Shown here in pieces: positions 50,338 to 60,006 of a stretch of 64,000 nt of DNA. The DNA lies in contig VZQC01005680.1 of assembly GCA_009823505.1 (NCBI GenBank), positions 1,415,088-1,479,087 on the forward strand, written 5' to 3'. The translations under genes and the position numbers were made by a program. Positions within the stretch are counted from its first letter, which is position 1; the number at the start of each line of letters is the position of its first letter. The notes beneath the pieces were generated by a model that was not told the DNA's origin, searched no databases, and saw only the letters and a list, made by a program, of their open reading frames with translations. This DNA comes from Rhizomys pruinosus (lineage: Eukaryota; Chordata; Mammalia; Rodentia; Spalacidae).

Positions 50338-50545
50338 GGACTGGAGAGATGGCTCAGCAGTTAAGAGCACCTGTTCCTCAGGCAAAGGACCTAGATTCAG
50401 TTCACAGCATCCAAATGGCAGCTTACAATCATGTGTAGCTCCAGCCAGCCCCAGGGGATCCAGTGCTGTCTCTGGCTTTGAAGACTCATGTATGCACATG
50501 GTGCACATAAACACACATAAACACACACACAGAGACAGCTTTAAA
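50338..50545 (+). mobile_element. B2-superfamily SINE nested in old L1
   Basis: GGACTGGAGAGATGGCTCAGCAGTTAAGAGC to ATAAACACACATAAACACAC. Confidence 0.8.
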
Positions 50546-50584
50546 ACAAACGGGGATGTTGCCTTTCAATCTTCTTTTTCATTG

Positions 50585-50720
50585 AGTGCAGGTATGTGGA
50601 GGTCAGAGGACAGCTTATGGGAGTCAGCTCTCTGCTTCCATCATGTGGATTCTGGAATCAGACTCCGGTCATCTGGCTTGGTGGTAAGCACCTTCACCAC
50701 CATCTTGAGCTATCTTACTG

Positions 50721-50758
<38 letters not shown>

Positions 50759-50835
50759 TCCCACCTCCCTCTTTTCTCATTTCCTCTTTCCCTTTCCCTT
50801 CCTCCCTCCCTCCCTACCTCTCTCCCTTCCTTCTT
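50585..50835 (-). mobile_element. B3-like SINE plus (TC)n / (CCCTT)n tract
   Basis: Antisense body GGTATGTGGAGGTCAGAGGACAGC to CATCTTGAGCTATC (50585-50722). Then (TC)n and pyrimidine-rich sequence to 50835. Confidence 0.7.
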
Positions 50836-51435
50836 TGTGAGTGGTAAGACATTTTTACCTACCCTGGACACTGAACCTGTTTCAGCTACATGACTTACAG
50901 ACATTTTGTTCCATTCTGTGGGTTTTTCCACTGCATTGACAGTGTCCTTTGAAGCAAAAGTGTCCTTAATTTCGATGAAGAATCTATGTTTTCCTTTGTT
51001 TGCTTGTACTTTTGATGTATCTAAGAATCCATCACCAAAGCCAAGGTCATGAACATTTACCCACCCCATGTTTTCTAAGACTTTTATCATTTGCTCTTAT
51101 ATCTAAGTCTTTGATCCATTTTGAGTTCTTTTTCTGTATGATCTAAGGGAAGTGTCCAAATTCGTCCTTTTTCATGTGGATATTTAGTTGTTCCAGCACC
51201 ATTTGTTGAAAAGACTTGTCGCCCTTGTCAGAAATCAATTGACTGTGAATGTGAGGATTTATTTAGGGAGTGCCAATGTTGTTCCGCTGATTTCTGGATC
51301 TTTCTTTCATTACTACAAAGTATTTTTTTACGTGTGTGTGTGTGATGTTTTTGCATGTATATAGGTACACATGTGCGAGAGTGCATATGTGCACATGTGC
51401 ATGGGAGGCCTAGGGTTCATGTCAAGACTCATCCT

Positions 51436-51640
51436 TGGGGCTGGAGAGATGACTCATCAGTTAAAAGCTCTGGCTGCTCTTGCAGACGACCTAGGTTCAG
51501 TTCCCAGTACCCACGTGTTGGCTAACTCCGGTTCCAGGGAATCCAATGCCCTTTTCCAGACTCCACAGGCACTATACACATATGATCGAATTATATACAT
51601 GCAGGCAAAACTTTTATCATATAAAATAAAAACAAAATAA
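51436..51640 (+). mobile_element. B2-superfamily SINE nested in old L1
   Basis: GGGGCTGGAGAGATGACTCATC to ATATACATGCAGGCAAAACTT. Confidence 0.8.
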
Positions 51641-51664
51641 AAAAGGAGACATCCACGATTGCTC

Positions 51665-51890
51665 TTTCACCTTATTCATTAGGTAGGGTCTCTCAATCAA
51701 ACCCAGAGCTCACGAGTATGGCTAGTTTCACTAGCCAGCTTATTCTAGGATCCCCTGTCTCTGCCTTCCAAAGCTGCAATTATGGCTATACCACTATGCT
51801 CACCTGGCATGCACATGGGTTCTGGGGCTCAGAACTCCATGTCTTCATGCTTGCATAAGTGCTTTAACCACAGAGTCCTCTCCCAGTCCC
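51665..51890 (-). mobile_element. B4-like SINE, antisense
   Basis: GGTAGGGTCTCTCAATCAAACCC, CCCTGTCTCTGCCTTCCAAAGC, CACAGAGTCCTCTCCCAGTCCCC. Confidence 0.55.
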
Positions 51891-52041
51891 CATAGTATTG
51901 GTTACTATAGCTTTGGAGTTTTAGAATTAGGATGTGTGTCTCCAAGCTTAACTCATCATATTTAATATTACTCTCCATATCCTGTATTTTCATATAAGTT
52001 TAAGAATTATATTTTTAATTTCTGATAAAAAAGAAAGTTTA

Positions 52042-52215
52042 GGGGCTGGAAAAATGCCTCAGCGGTAAGATCACCTGCTGCTCATGCAGAGGACCTGAGT
52101 TAGAACCCCAGTACCCATGATGGGTGCCTCACAACTACCTGTACCTCTAGCTTCAGGGGAACCTAACATCCTCTTTGGGCCTCCACTGTACACATATTCA
52201 CATAATTTAATGGTA
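52042..52215 (+). mobile_element. B2-superfamily SINE, diverged
   Basis: GGGGCTGGAAAAATGCCTCAGCGG to CTGTACACATATTCACATAA. Confidence 0.75.
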
Positions 52216-52220
52216 ATTAT

Positions 52221-52430
52221 TGGGGTGGAGAGATGGCTCAGTAGTTAAGAGCACTAACTGCACTTTCAGAGGACCTGGGCTTGATTCCCAGCACTCACAT
52301 GGCATCTAACACCGTCCATAACTTGGTTCCAGGGGATTCGACCCCCTCTTCTGATCTCTGTGAGCAATGCGTGACATGGGGGGACTTATACACATGCAGG
52401 CAATATACTCATTAAATAATGTTTATTTTT
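52221..52430 (+). mobile_element. B2-superfamily SINE
   Basis: GGGGTGGAGAGATGGCTCAGTAGTTAAGAGC to CATGCAGGCAATATACTCATT. Confidence 0.8.
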
Positions 52431-52640
52431 AATTAAATAAAATTATTAAATAACAAGTAAAATATTAAAAATAGTAAACATTAAAATCTTTGAAAAAAGC
52501 CAAGTATGGTGGTGCATGCTGGTAATTCCAGACAAGCAGATCTCGGGGCTCCCTGGCCAGCCAGCCTTACCTTGGCAAGTCAGGCTTGGATCCTCATGAA
52601 TGTCAAGCTCTTTATGGACAAAGTATCCCCCCAGCCCTGG
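52431..52640 (+). mobile_element. B1-like scraps
   Basis: GCCAAGTATGGTGGTGCATGCTGG and CAGATCTCGGGGCTCCCTGGCCAGCCAGCC are partial B1/B4 pieces. Confidence 0.4.
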
Positions 52641-53310
52641 AGTTTTTTTTTAGGATAACAGCATCTCACCTATTTTTGCGCAGCATGAGGAAGAAGGAAG
52701 GTATGTTGGAAACAGGCAGTGCTGGGTAAACACCTTTTAAATGGGGTAGGGTCACTCTAGGCCTGCCTGCTGGGCCCAGGAATAGAAAGAAACACCATTA
52801 TCCACAACCTTAATGCATGAGGAGAAAGGGAAAAAAAAACCCCTCTGCATTCAAATACAATTAATTCTCATTTGAGGGAAAAAGCATTTTCTATTTGAGA
52901 TGATCTAAGAGAGACTCACAACTATTAACCCAGATTTAACAGCCTTGAGGGAGAACTGGAATATGCAGGTTACAGCCAGATAAACAAAAACCTGACAAAT
53001 AACTGCAAAATGACTCCGGAACGCAGCAAAAAATCCATTAAATTGTCGATAAAAACATGGCTTGCAATGGCTTTGCCATTAAGGGTCTCTCTTGTCACTT
53101 TAAAAGCAGGCATCGTCAGTGTGCAAAGGCAGGCTGAGGGAGCGTGAGGATCTCCTGCCTCCTGCTCAAGAGACAGAGATGGGTTCCCTTCATCTCAACC
53201 TGCTTTGGGGGTTGATGTACTTTCTTAGTGCTCAGATGAAAATGCTAGAAACATTTCCTTAAGATTGTGAATATTCAAAATATAAAATGGTTTTCTCCTG
53301 AGGTGTTCTT
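52641..53310. other. SINE-free island, candidate conserved non-coding element
   Basis: About 670 bases without repeats and with smooth, low-CpG, AT-rich composition. Contains AATTAATTCTC, AGATAAACAAAAACC (forkhead-like), CACTTTAAAAG and GGCTTTGCCATTAAGG. No frame or splice signals. Confidence 0.4.
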
Positions 53311-53319
53311 ATTAAGATT

Positions 53320-53515
53320 TATTCTTATTGGTGTGTGTGTGTGTGTGTGTGTCTACCACATGCATGTGTGTACATATGAGTGTAGTTCCCACAGAGGTTC
53401 TCTGGAGCTGGAGTTACAGGTCGCTGGGAGGTACCTGGTGTCAGTGTTGGGAACTGAACTGTGGTGCTCTGCAAGAGCGGGCAGTGCTTTAACCACTGAA
53501 CCATCTCTCCAGCCA
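53320..53515 (-). mobile_element. B2-superfamily SINE with (TG)n tail
   Basis: (TG)n at 53330-53352, antisense body to GAACCATCTCTCCAGCCACC. Confidence 0.75.
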
Positions 53516-54403
53516 CCTTATGCTGTTCCAAGTGTGTAGGAAACTAACTAGGGGAAGGGAAAGGTGTTCCAGAAATGGACAATAGCACCCTAAGCTGGCC
53601 AGCACTCACATCTGGATTTAGCATGGAGAGCACAGTGCTCACCACTGGAGAACTGGGGCTTGTTTCTGCCTCACCAGACTTCTTTTGTCTTTGTACATGC
53701 CAGCCTGGCCTCATGTGAGCCGCATTTCCTGCTCATCTTCCCAGCTTTGTTTCTCTGTTTTGACTCAGATTCCATATTTTTCCACAGTACAGACCAGATT
53801 CCTGGAAGGGCTGAGAGCTGGACTGGGCTGGCTTGCAGCACCCAGGCAGTCTGAGTTTCTTGCTGTCCAGAGCTGCATGTCCAAGGGTCAAAGCACTTGA
53901 CCAGCCTGCTAGGCAGTAGAGTTCCCCCAGTGGCTGTCCATCTCATTAGGTGTTGTCAGGCTGAATCCGTGGGCTGACTGTGTGTTGGGCCTGGGCCTAC
54001 TCTGTTCCTGCTAGCTTCTTCCCCATCTGCACTTGATTTCTCTGGCACATAAGTGCACAGGCATGTATGTGTGTGCATGTGTGCGTGCATGTTTGCATGT
54101 GGTCATACCTGCATGTGTGCATATTTGTGGAGGCCAGAGATTGACACTGGGTGCCTTCCTCATGCCCATCTAGCTTTTATGTGGGTTCTGGGGAGAACTC
54201 TGGTTCTCCCACTTCCACGGCAAGTGCTGTGCCCACTGAGGCATGACCCAGCATTGTTTCTTGTTTTGACTCAGATCCCATGTCCTTGCCTGAAATATAC
54301 CAGATTTCTGGAAGGACTGAGCTTTGAAGACTCTGTATCTTGGCTCCGTCCTCAAACACACAGCACTGCCATGCTGCACTAATCCTGGTCTCCTGTCCCC
54401 TCA

Positions 54404-54442
<39 letters not shown>

Positions 54443-54591
54443 CTCTTTTTTTGCTTCTGGTTTGTTCTTGACAATGCTCCAGCAAACAGTTTCATTCATG
54501 GCCAAAATCAGACTAGACTATGGGGATTCCTTATGGGAACTGGCCTTTACAGGATCAGAGACAAGCTCTTGGGACAAATGACAGGAAAGTG
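53516..54591. other. Locally duplicated sequence with an old antisense SINE
   Basis: 53738-53815 and 54248-54325 are related (TTTTGACTCAGAT, CAGAT-TCTGGAAGG-CTGAG). Between them lies an antisense SINE-like stretch (54050-54250, GTGGAGGCCAGAGATTGACACTGGG). (GT)n at 54407-54440. No gene. Confidence 0.5.
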
Positions 54592-54995
54592 TCCCAGTTT
54601 AATTTCCATTACTGTGATAAAACACATGACAAAGAACAACTCAGGGGAGAGAGGGTTAATTTTAGTTGACAGTTCCAGGTTATAAGCCATCAATATGGGG
54701 AAGTCAGGGCGGGAACCTGAAGCTGCCAGTCACATCACATCAGTCAGGAGCGGAGATGAGTGCATTTTTGCTCGTTTGCTTGCCTCTGCTCAGCTCCATT
54801 TCTCTAAGACAGTTCAGGACCCCCTGCCTAGGGGATGGTGCCACCCACAATAGGCACAGTAGGCTCACATGAATATACTTAAGATATGCCCCACAGACAA
54901 GCTCACAGGCCAACCTGATCTAGACCGTCCCTCGCTGAGACTCTCTTCCCAGGTGAGTCTTGGTTTTTCCTAGTTGACAAAACTCACCATCACAG
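54592..54995 (-). repeat. Rodent interspersed repeat
   Basis: TTCCATTACTGTGATAAAACAC to GTTTTTCCTAGTTGACAAAACTC: full-length antisense member with both conserved ends. Confidence 0.65.
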
Positions 54996-55444
54996 GACAC
55001 ATAGTCCAATGCTTAGATGCTAGTCTTTGACCAGCTGGATGTGGCACTGGGAACTCTTATCGAAGGGGCTGGCAATGACTCTAGCATGTCACAGAGCATC
55101 TTCAAGAGGTCATTACACCTTCCTATAACCCATGTCAGTGTGGGAGTCCCCAAGATCCCCATGGGTAGAAAATGGTGCCATTCCAGAAAACTGGCTCCAT
55201 GTAGCTGTTTGCATGAACCCAGCTTTAGAGCCATCGCCTTGTATGCAGGCAGTCTAGCACATTTTACTGGCCACGTTTGGTCTCTGGCCTCCTCTGATGA
55301 GAACACTTTGGCCTACATCACCAGCACTAACCTTTTTAGGTCTCATCCTTAACCTTCATTAGCTTCGAGGTCAGAGCCTATGAATTTCAAATGAACAGTG
55401 TCTTTAGAAATAATCCTTGCATTGATATGACAGAAAAGAAATTC
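54996..55444. other. No gene or repeat recognised
   Basis: Overlapping frames on both strands at 55013-55352 (97 and 111 codons) show no domain I recognise. A decayed processed pseudogene cannot be excluded. Confidence 0.35.
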
Positions 55445-55790
55445 CGGGCCTGGTGACACAGGCCTGTGACCCCACTGACTCAGGAACCTGGATTACACAG
55501 AGTAAGTTCAAGGGTAGAATGGGCAAAATGTGTCAAAATGAAAAATAAAATGAAACTCGGAGGTGTTGCTCAGTGGTAGAACACCTGCCTAGAATCCCTC
55601 AGTGAGGGGCTGGAGTGTGGCTCAGTGGTAGAGCACCTGCCTAGAATCCCTCAGTGAGGGGCTGGAGTGTGGCTCAGTGGTAGAGCACCTGCCTAGAATC
55701 CCCCAGTGAGGAGTTGGGAGACAGAGGCAAGTGGATCACTGGTAATTTGATGTTGCATTGCATGATCCTGTTTCAAACAAACAGACTAAA
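55445..55790 (+). mobile_element. B4-type SINE region containing ID triplet
   Basis: B1-like GGCCTGGTGACACAGGCCTGTGACC, then three ID heads, then GGGAGACAGAGGCAAGTGGATCAC and GATCCTGTTTCAAACAAAC. Confidence 0.6.
55557..55705 (+). repeat. ID-derived tandem triplet, about 51-bp unit
   Basis: Three copies of GTGGCTCAGTGGTAGAGCAC + CTGCCTAGAATCCCTCAGTG + AGGGGCTGGAGT (the first begins TGTTGCTCAGTGG). Same unit as 9413 and 9885-10870. Confidence 0.92.
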
Positions 55791-56072
55791 ACAACAAAAC
55801 AAAACAAACATGCAAACTAAACTAAACAGCAGCAGCTACAACTAAAAAGGTTGGCAGTGACTCCCTTAATTGGCTGCTGAATTTAAGCCTCTGAAAAGGT
55901 GGAAAGTTCCCTTCACACTGTGGATGCAGCTTTATTCTTTGCTTTGAGTTCCTTATTGTCACCTGTAATGAACACACAACCTGCCCCAATCATTTTCTGT
56001 GTTTGCAGAAAGATTATCTAAGCTTCCAAGGAGATGAAAAACTTTTAACTGACCATATCTACAGGGAAAAAT
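55791..56072. other. SINE-free stretch
   Basis: A-rich to about 55845, then repeat-free AT-rich sequence with CTTAATTGG and AGATTATCTAAGC motifs. No gene. Confidence 0.4.
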
Positions 56073-56087
56073 AATATATGATTGTCA

Positions 56088-56330
56088 GGGCTGGAGAGAT
56101 AGCCTAGTGGTTAAGAGCACTGACTGCTCTTGCAGAGGACCTAGGTTTGATCCCCAGCACCCACATGGCGGCTAAGAACCATCTGTAACTCCAATTCCAG
56201 GAGATCTCCAGTTCCAGGGGAATCCGAGACCCTCTTCTGACCTCTGCAGCATTGCACAACACGGGTGCACAGACCAACATGTGGACAGTACATTCATACA
56301 CATACAAAAATAAATAAAATTAAAAGAATA
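56088..56330 (+). mobile_element. B2-superfamily SINE (young type) with 15-bp TSD
   Basis: AATATATGATTGTCA at 56073-56087 and 56331-56345. Doubled AACTCCAATTCC / CTCCAGTTCC block present. Confidence 0.95.
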
Positions 56331-56345
56331 AATATATGATTGTCA

Positions 56346-56895
56346 TTGTGATTTCCTGGAAAGTTTATTTCATCCATTCTTTCTGGCAAGAAAGATAGTC
56401 CCATGGTTATTCCTTAACCCCCAGTCCTCATTAGACAAGATCAGGTCCAGGCATGATTCCTTCTGATTGCTTATGAAATCAAGCATTCCTACCCCGTTTG
56501 GATCCCGAGAGCCACCTGTCAGGGACAATTAGGAAGAGGGAACTGGGGACTGGAAATAGGACAGTGGAGTGAAGCAGTTGGCAGGGAAAGGGCTGTGAGC
56601 TCCTTGAAGCCTAGAGACCAGAGACAGTGTCTTCAAACATGAAGCACACAATCCTCCATTTCATCAAGGGTGCAAGCAAGAGCTGATCACAGGACCTGCA
56701 GGGAAGCCACACCCACAAGACAGGTGCTAACCCCTCAAGGCAAGGAAATCAGAAACATTTTGAGACTACATAAGCAGAGGCGCAATCAGCATACAGAAGA
56801 GCTCTTAAAATTCCTGCTGCCTGCAGCTAGCCAAAGTGAATTTATGTACATGTTGCATAGGGAATGCAGGCAGAGGGCTTTCAAAATATTGTAGA
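56346..56895. other. No gene or repeat recognised
   Basis: Repeat-free sequence. The 74-codon frame at 56670-56894 has no domain. Confidence 0.4.
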
Positions 56896-56897
56896 AA

Positions 56898-57055
56898 AGG
56901 CTGGCGATATAGCTCACTGAGTAAAGGCTGGCGATATAGCTCACTTGTTGCTAAGCCTGATGTACGGGGTTCAATTCCAAAGATTAACATGGTAGAAGGA
57001 GAAAACCAATTCCTACAAACTGACCCCTGATCAAGTCTAATTCTGTGTTGTTGAG
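56898..57055 (+). mobile_element. B2-superfamily SINE, old copy, with duplicated A-box
   Basis: AGGCTGGCGATATAGCTCACT occurs twice, 27 bases apart, before the normal GTTGCTAAGCCTGATG continuation. Body has AACATGGTAGAAGGAG. Confidence 0.75.
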
Positions 57056-57424
57056 TTTCAGGCATACACAGCAGGGTCGGTGTCTTCTTACCTCTTTCAT
57101 GTATGGTATTGATAGATCCAGCCCCTCACTTCTTTGTTGCCACAAAGCCTAAAGTTCCCCTGGTGCAGCCCTTCCCAGACATCAAGAGTCCCTTGGGTGG
57201 AGAGGAAACCCTGGGCTGGGTCTGAAATGTCCCCCAAGGTCTTGGGTGTTTGTTTGAATGCTTCTTCCCCAGCTCTTTCCATGGAATCTTTGTGGCATGG
57301 TGGTCCTGACTGGAGGAAGCAGGCCACTAGGGGGCGCCAGACCAAACTCACTTCTAGTCCAGCTCTCTCCTTCTTGTCTGGTGCTATGAAATAAGCAGCC
57401 ATGTCAATCTCCAGGCATAGCTGC
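57056..57424. other. SINE-free stretch with CTCF-like motif
   Basis: No exon: frames at 57097-57429 have no domain. It contains the motif at 57321-57339. Confidence 0.4.
57321..57339 (+). promoter_or_regulatory. Strong candidate CTCF motif
   Basis: AGGCCACTAGGGGGCGCCA matches the canonical TGGCCACCAGGGGGCGCTA at 16 of 19, and the internal difference (T for C) is a tolerated one. Best such match in the window, inside the presumed GALNT18 intron. Confidence 0.7.
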
Positions 57425-58062
57425 AACAACTCTCCACCACCACCCCACCACCACCACCATCACCACCATCACCACTATCACCATCACCACTACCATCACC
57501 ATCACCATCACCACCACCATCACCATCACCACCATCGCCACCATCGCCATCACCACCATCACCATCACCACCACCATCACCACCACCATCACCATCACCA
57601 CCACCATCACCACCATCACCATCACCATCACCACCACCATCACCATCACCACCACCACCACCACCACCACACCACCACCATCCACCACCACCATCACACC
57701 ACCACCATCACCATCACCACCACCATACCACCACCATCACACTCACCACCCTCACCACTCACCATCACCACCACCATCACATCACCACCAACCACCACCA
57801 CATCACCACCACATCACCACCACACACCACCACCACCATCACCACCACCACATCCCACATCACCATCACATCACCACCACCATCACCACCACCACCACCA
57901 CCATCACTATCATCACCACCACCATCAACACCACCACCACCACCACCACCACCACTATCACCATCACCACCACCACCATCACCAGCACCATCACCATCAC
58001 CACCATCACCACCATCACCACCACCACCACCATCACCATCACCACCACCACTACCACCACCA
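57425..58062 (+). repeat. (CAC/CAT)n trinucleotide-based array, about 640 bp
   Basis: CACCAC, CACCAT and CATCAC mixtures throughout, with a less regular middle (about 57660-57870) containing CACACC and CTCACC. A 224-codon His-rich frame across it is an artefact. Confidence 0.97.
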
Positions 58063-58145
58063 GGAGCCAAAATGAATCTTAGCTACCTTAAGTTGCTTCT
58101 ATCTGTTATTTTGTCACAGACACAAGAAAACAAACTAATATTTTA
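58063..58145 (+). repeat. 3' end of rodent interspersed repeat
   Basis: GAGCCAAAATGAATCTTAGC, ACCTTAAGTTGCTTCTATCTG, TATTTTGTCACAGACACAAG: the family end, immediately after the CAC/CAT array. Confidence 0.6.
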
Positions 58146-58224
58146 TCTCAGGGGGTCAAGGCCAACCTGAGCAACATGGTGACCTAATCCTCTAAAAATC
58201 TGTAACATTACATATTCTAAAGAA

Positions 58225-58500
58225 TAAATTTGGGGGCTGGAAACTTACAAGCTGGTAGAGTGCTTGGCTTGCAAGCATGAGAACCTGAATTTGATCCATA
58301 GAATCCATGTAAAACAAGACATCTTATAATTCCAGCATGGGAGGCAGAGGCAAGTGGATTCCTGGGGACTGAGGAAGCACTGGCAAGTAGATTCCTGGGG
58401 ACTGAGGAAGCACTGGCAAGTGGATTCCTGGGGACTGCTGGCCAGCTATCTTAGCCTACTTAGTGAGTCCCAGGTCTCCAAAAATTGAGGTAGATGAATG
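58225..58500 (+). mobile_element. B4-like SINE with internal duplication
   Basis: TGGGGGCTGGAAACTTACAAGC head to AGTGAGTCCCAGGTCTCC. The duplicated part is listed next. Confidence 0.65.
58344..58445 (+). repeat. 34-bp tandem repeat, about 3 units, inside B4
   Basis: CAAGTGGATTCCTGGGGACT + GAGGAAGCACTGG recurs, with CAAGTAGATTCC in the middle copy. Confidence 0.93.
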
Positions 58501-58671
58501 GTACCTGAAGAACAACACCTGAGATTGACCTCTGGTGTACATGTGCATGTACTCACATGTCTATGTTCCCTGCCCCCCAACAAGTGCATCTGCACATACA
58601 GGAATACACACAGAGAATAAATTTTATCTATTTTTTCAAAACATAATTATTACACACTGAAATAGCCCCTA

Positions 58672-58800
58672 AGGGAGCTGGAGACATGGCTGAGTGGAAA
58701 AGAGTGCTTGCTGCTGTCCCAGCTTGCTTCCCAGTACTTACATCAGACAGCTCACAACTACAGTTTTTTTACAACTACATTTTTTTTAAAAGAAGCTAAG
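58672..58800 (+). mobile_element. B2-superfamily SINE, poorly preserved
   Basis: GGGAGCTGGAGACATGGCTGAGTGG, CCCAGTACTTACATCAGACAGCTCACAAC, T- and A-rich end. Confidence 0.55.
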
Positions 58801-59345
58801 ACACCAAGCATGGTGCTTGTGTCTCAGGCAAAGGGAACATATGATCCCCCCAAACAGTAGAGGCTTATTCCCAACACTATGGGGTTGTTTTTCTTGGGAG
58901 CACCGTCAACATGCTGTCTGTGGCTCTGTCTCCTCACCTTGTCATTCACAGGATTTCATTTGAAGTCAATAGGCCCCTTTCTGTCATTTGCTGTCCCCGT
59001 GTGAATAGTTCACTGGGCCCTGTCACTCCATCGGGGCACAGATGCCTTATTGGCACAATGCATCATAATGACAAGGCATTTATTTGATGCATTGCTTCAA
59101 AGATGAAGCCATCAGAGAGGGAGTCCAAGATCAGATTACATTTAATTAAGGGATGAAGAATTCTCATGTGTCCTTCTGGTGACAGATGAACTGAAGGAAG
59201 GAATGTGAGTTTCTCAGACAAGAAGGGAGAGGGAGAGTAAGGCACACCAACAGAGAGGATGTGCAGAGGGGACTGCAGTGCCTGGCCCTGAGTCTGCCTG
59301 TGATGGTCCTTTTCCATTGTCAGCTCGACTGAATTAAGAAACTGC
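58801..59345. other. SINE-free island, candidate conserved non-coding element
   Basis: AT-rich sequence with octamer-like and TAAT motifs (CAGATTACATTTAATTAAGG, TTATTTGATGCATTG, CATAATGACAAGG). The 102-codon antisense frame at 59063-59371 has no domain. Confidence 0.35.
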
Positions 59346-59349
59346 TTAG

Positions 59350-59485
59350 TGACCAAGGCCTGGCAGTGCATGACTTTAATCCATCTGAGACAGGCAGGCA
59401 GATCTCTGTGAGATCAAGGCCAGCCTGGTTTACATACTACATTCCTGGCCCACTGGGGCTATAGGAAGACCTATCTTAAAAACAT
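59350..59485 (+). mobile_element. B1 SINE
   Basis: CCAAGGCCTGGCAGTGCATGAC, GATCAAGGCCAGCCTGGTTTAC, GGAAGACCTATCTTAAAAAC. Confidence 0.75.
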
Positions 59486-59547
59486 CATCATCATCATCAA
59501 TAACAACAACAAAACCCCAAAAACAAAACATTAAAAAAAGAGAAATG

Positions 59548-59745
59548 CTTAGGGGTTATGAGATGGCGTAGCAGGTGAAGGCTTTTGCTGCTAAGTCTAA
59601 CATCTTGAGTTGGATACCCAGGACCCACATGGTAGAAAGAGGAAACAACTTCTGCAGATATCTTCTAACTTCATCTGTAACCCCCCCCCACAGACACCAC
59701 ACAGACACACACAGACACACACACCACACTAAATAACTGAAAAAA
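59548..59745 (+). mobile_element. B2-superfamily SINE, old copy
   Basis: GGGGTTATGAGATGGCGTAGC, GGACCCACATGGTAGAAAGAGG, CA-rich tail. Confidence 0.65.
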
Positions 59746-59766
59746 GTTTTTAGAAAATGAAATTCT

Positions 59767-60006
59767 GAGGCTAGAGATGGTTCAGTAATTAAGAGCACTT
59801 AGTACTCTCGCAGAGGACGGGAGTTCAGTTCCCAGCATCTATGTTTGGCAGCTTGCAGTTGCTTGTAAATCCAGTTCCAGGGGATCTGATGCCCTCTTCT
59901 GACCTCATCAGGAATTTCAGGACACAGGTGCCCTTACACGTATGCAGGCTATAAACTCATTTGCATAAAATTAAAACAACTTCAAACAGACAGACAGACA
60001 GACAGG
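59767..60006 (+). mobile_element. B2-superfamily SINE, then (CAGA)n
   Basis: GAGGCTAGAGATGGTTCAGTAATTAAGAGC to CATTTGCATAAAATTAAAAC. CAGA units at 59987-60006. Confidence 0.75.

Larger units (their letters stand above)
49960..52035 (-). mobile_element. Ancient L1 3' portion, interrupted by SINEs
   Basis: Plus-strand blocks such as TGTAACTGTAAGTCTTTAAATG ... CTTCCAAAGCAACTGCCCCATTTTAGACTCC, TCTAAGTCTTTGATCCATTTTGAG, GTTGTTCCAGCACCATTTGTTGAAAAG and TACTATAGCTTTGGAGTTTTAG are the well-known antisense text of old mammalian L1 ORF2/3'-end. Pieces at 49960-50325, 50850-51330 and 51895-52035. Confidence 0.75.

Noticed and set aside
55013..55352. Overlapping 97- and 111-codon frames as a processed pseudogene
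   Set aside because: No family recognised, and no poly(A) tail or TSD noticed. Left as unassigned.
57401..58075. 224-codon histidine-rich open frame on the plus strand
   Set aside because: It is only a reading of the CAC/CAT array; both strands and several frames are open for the same reason.
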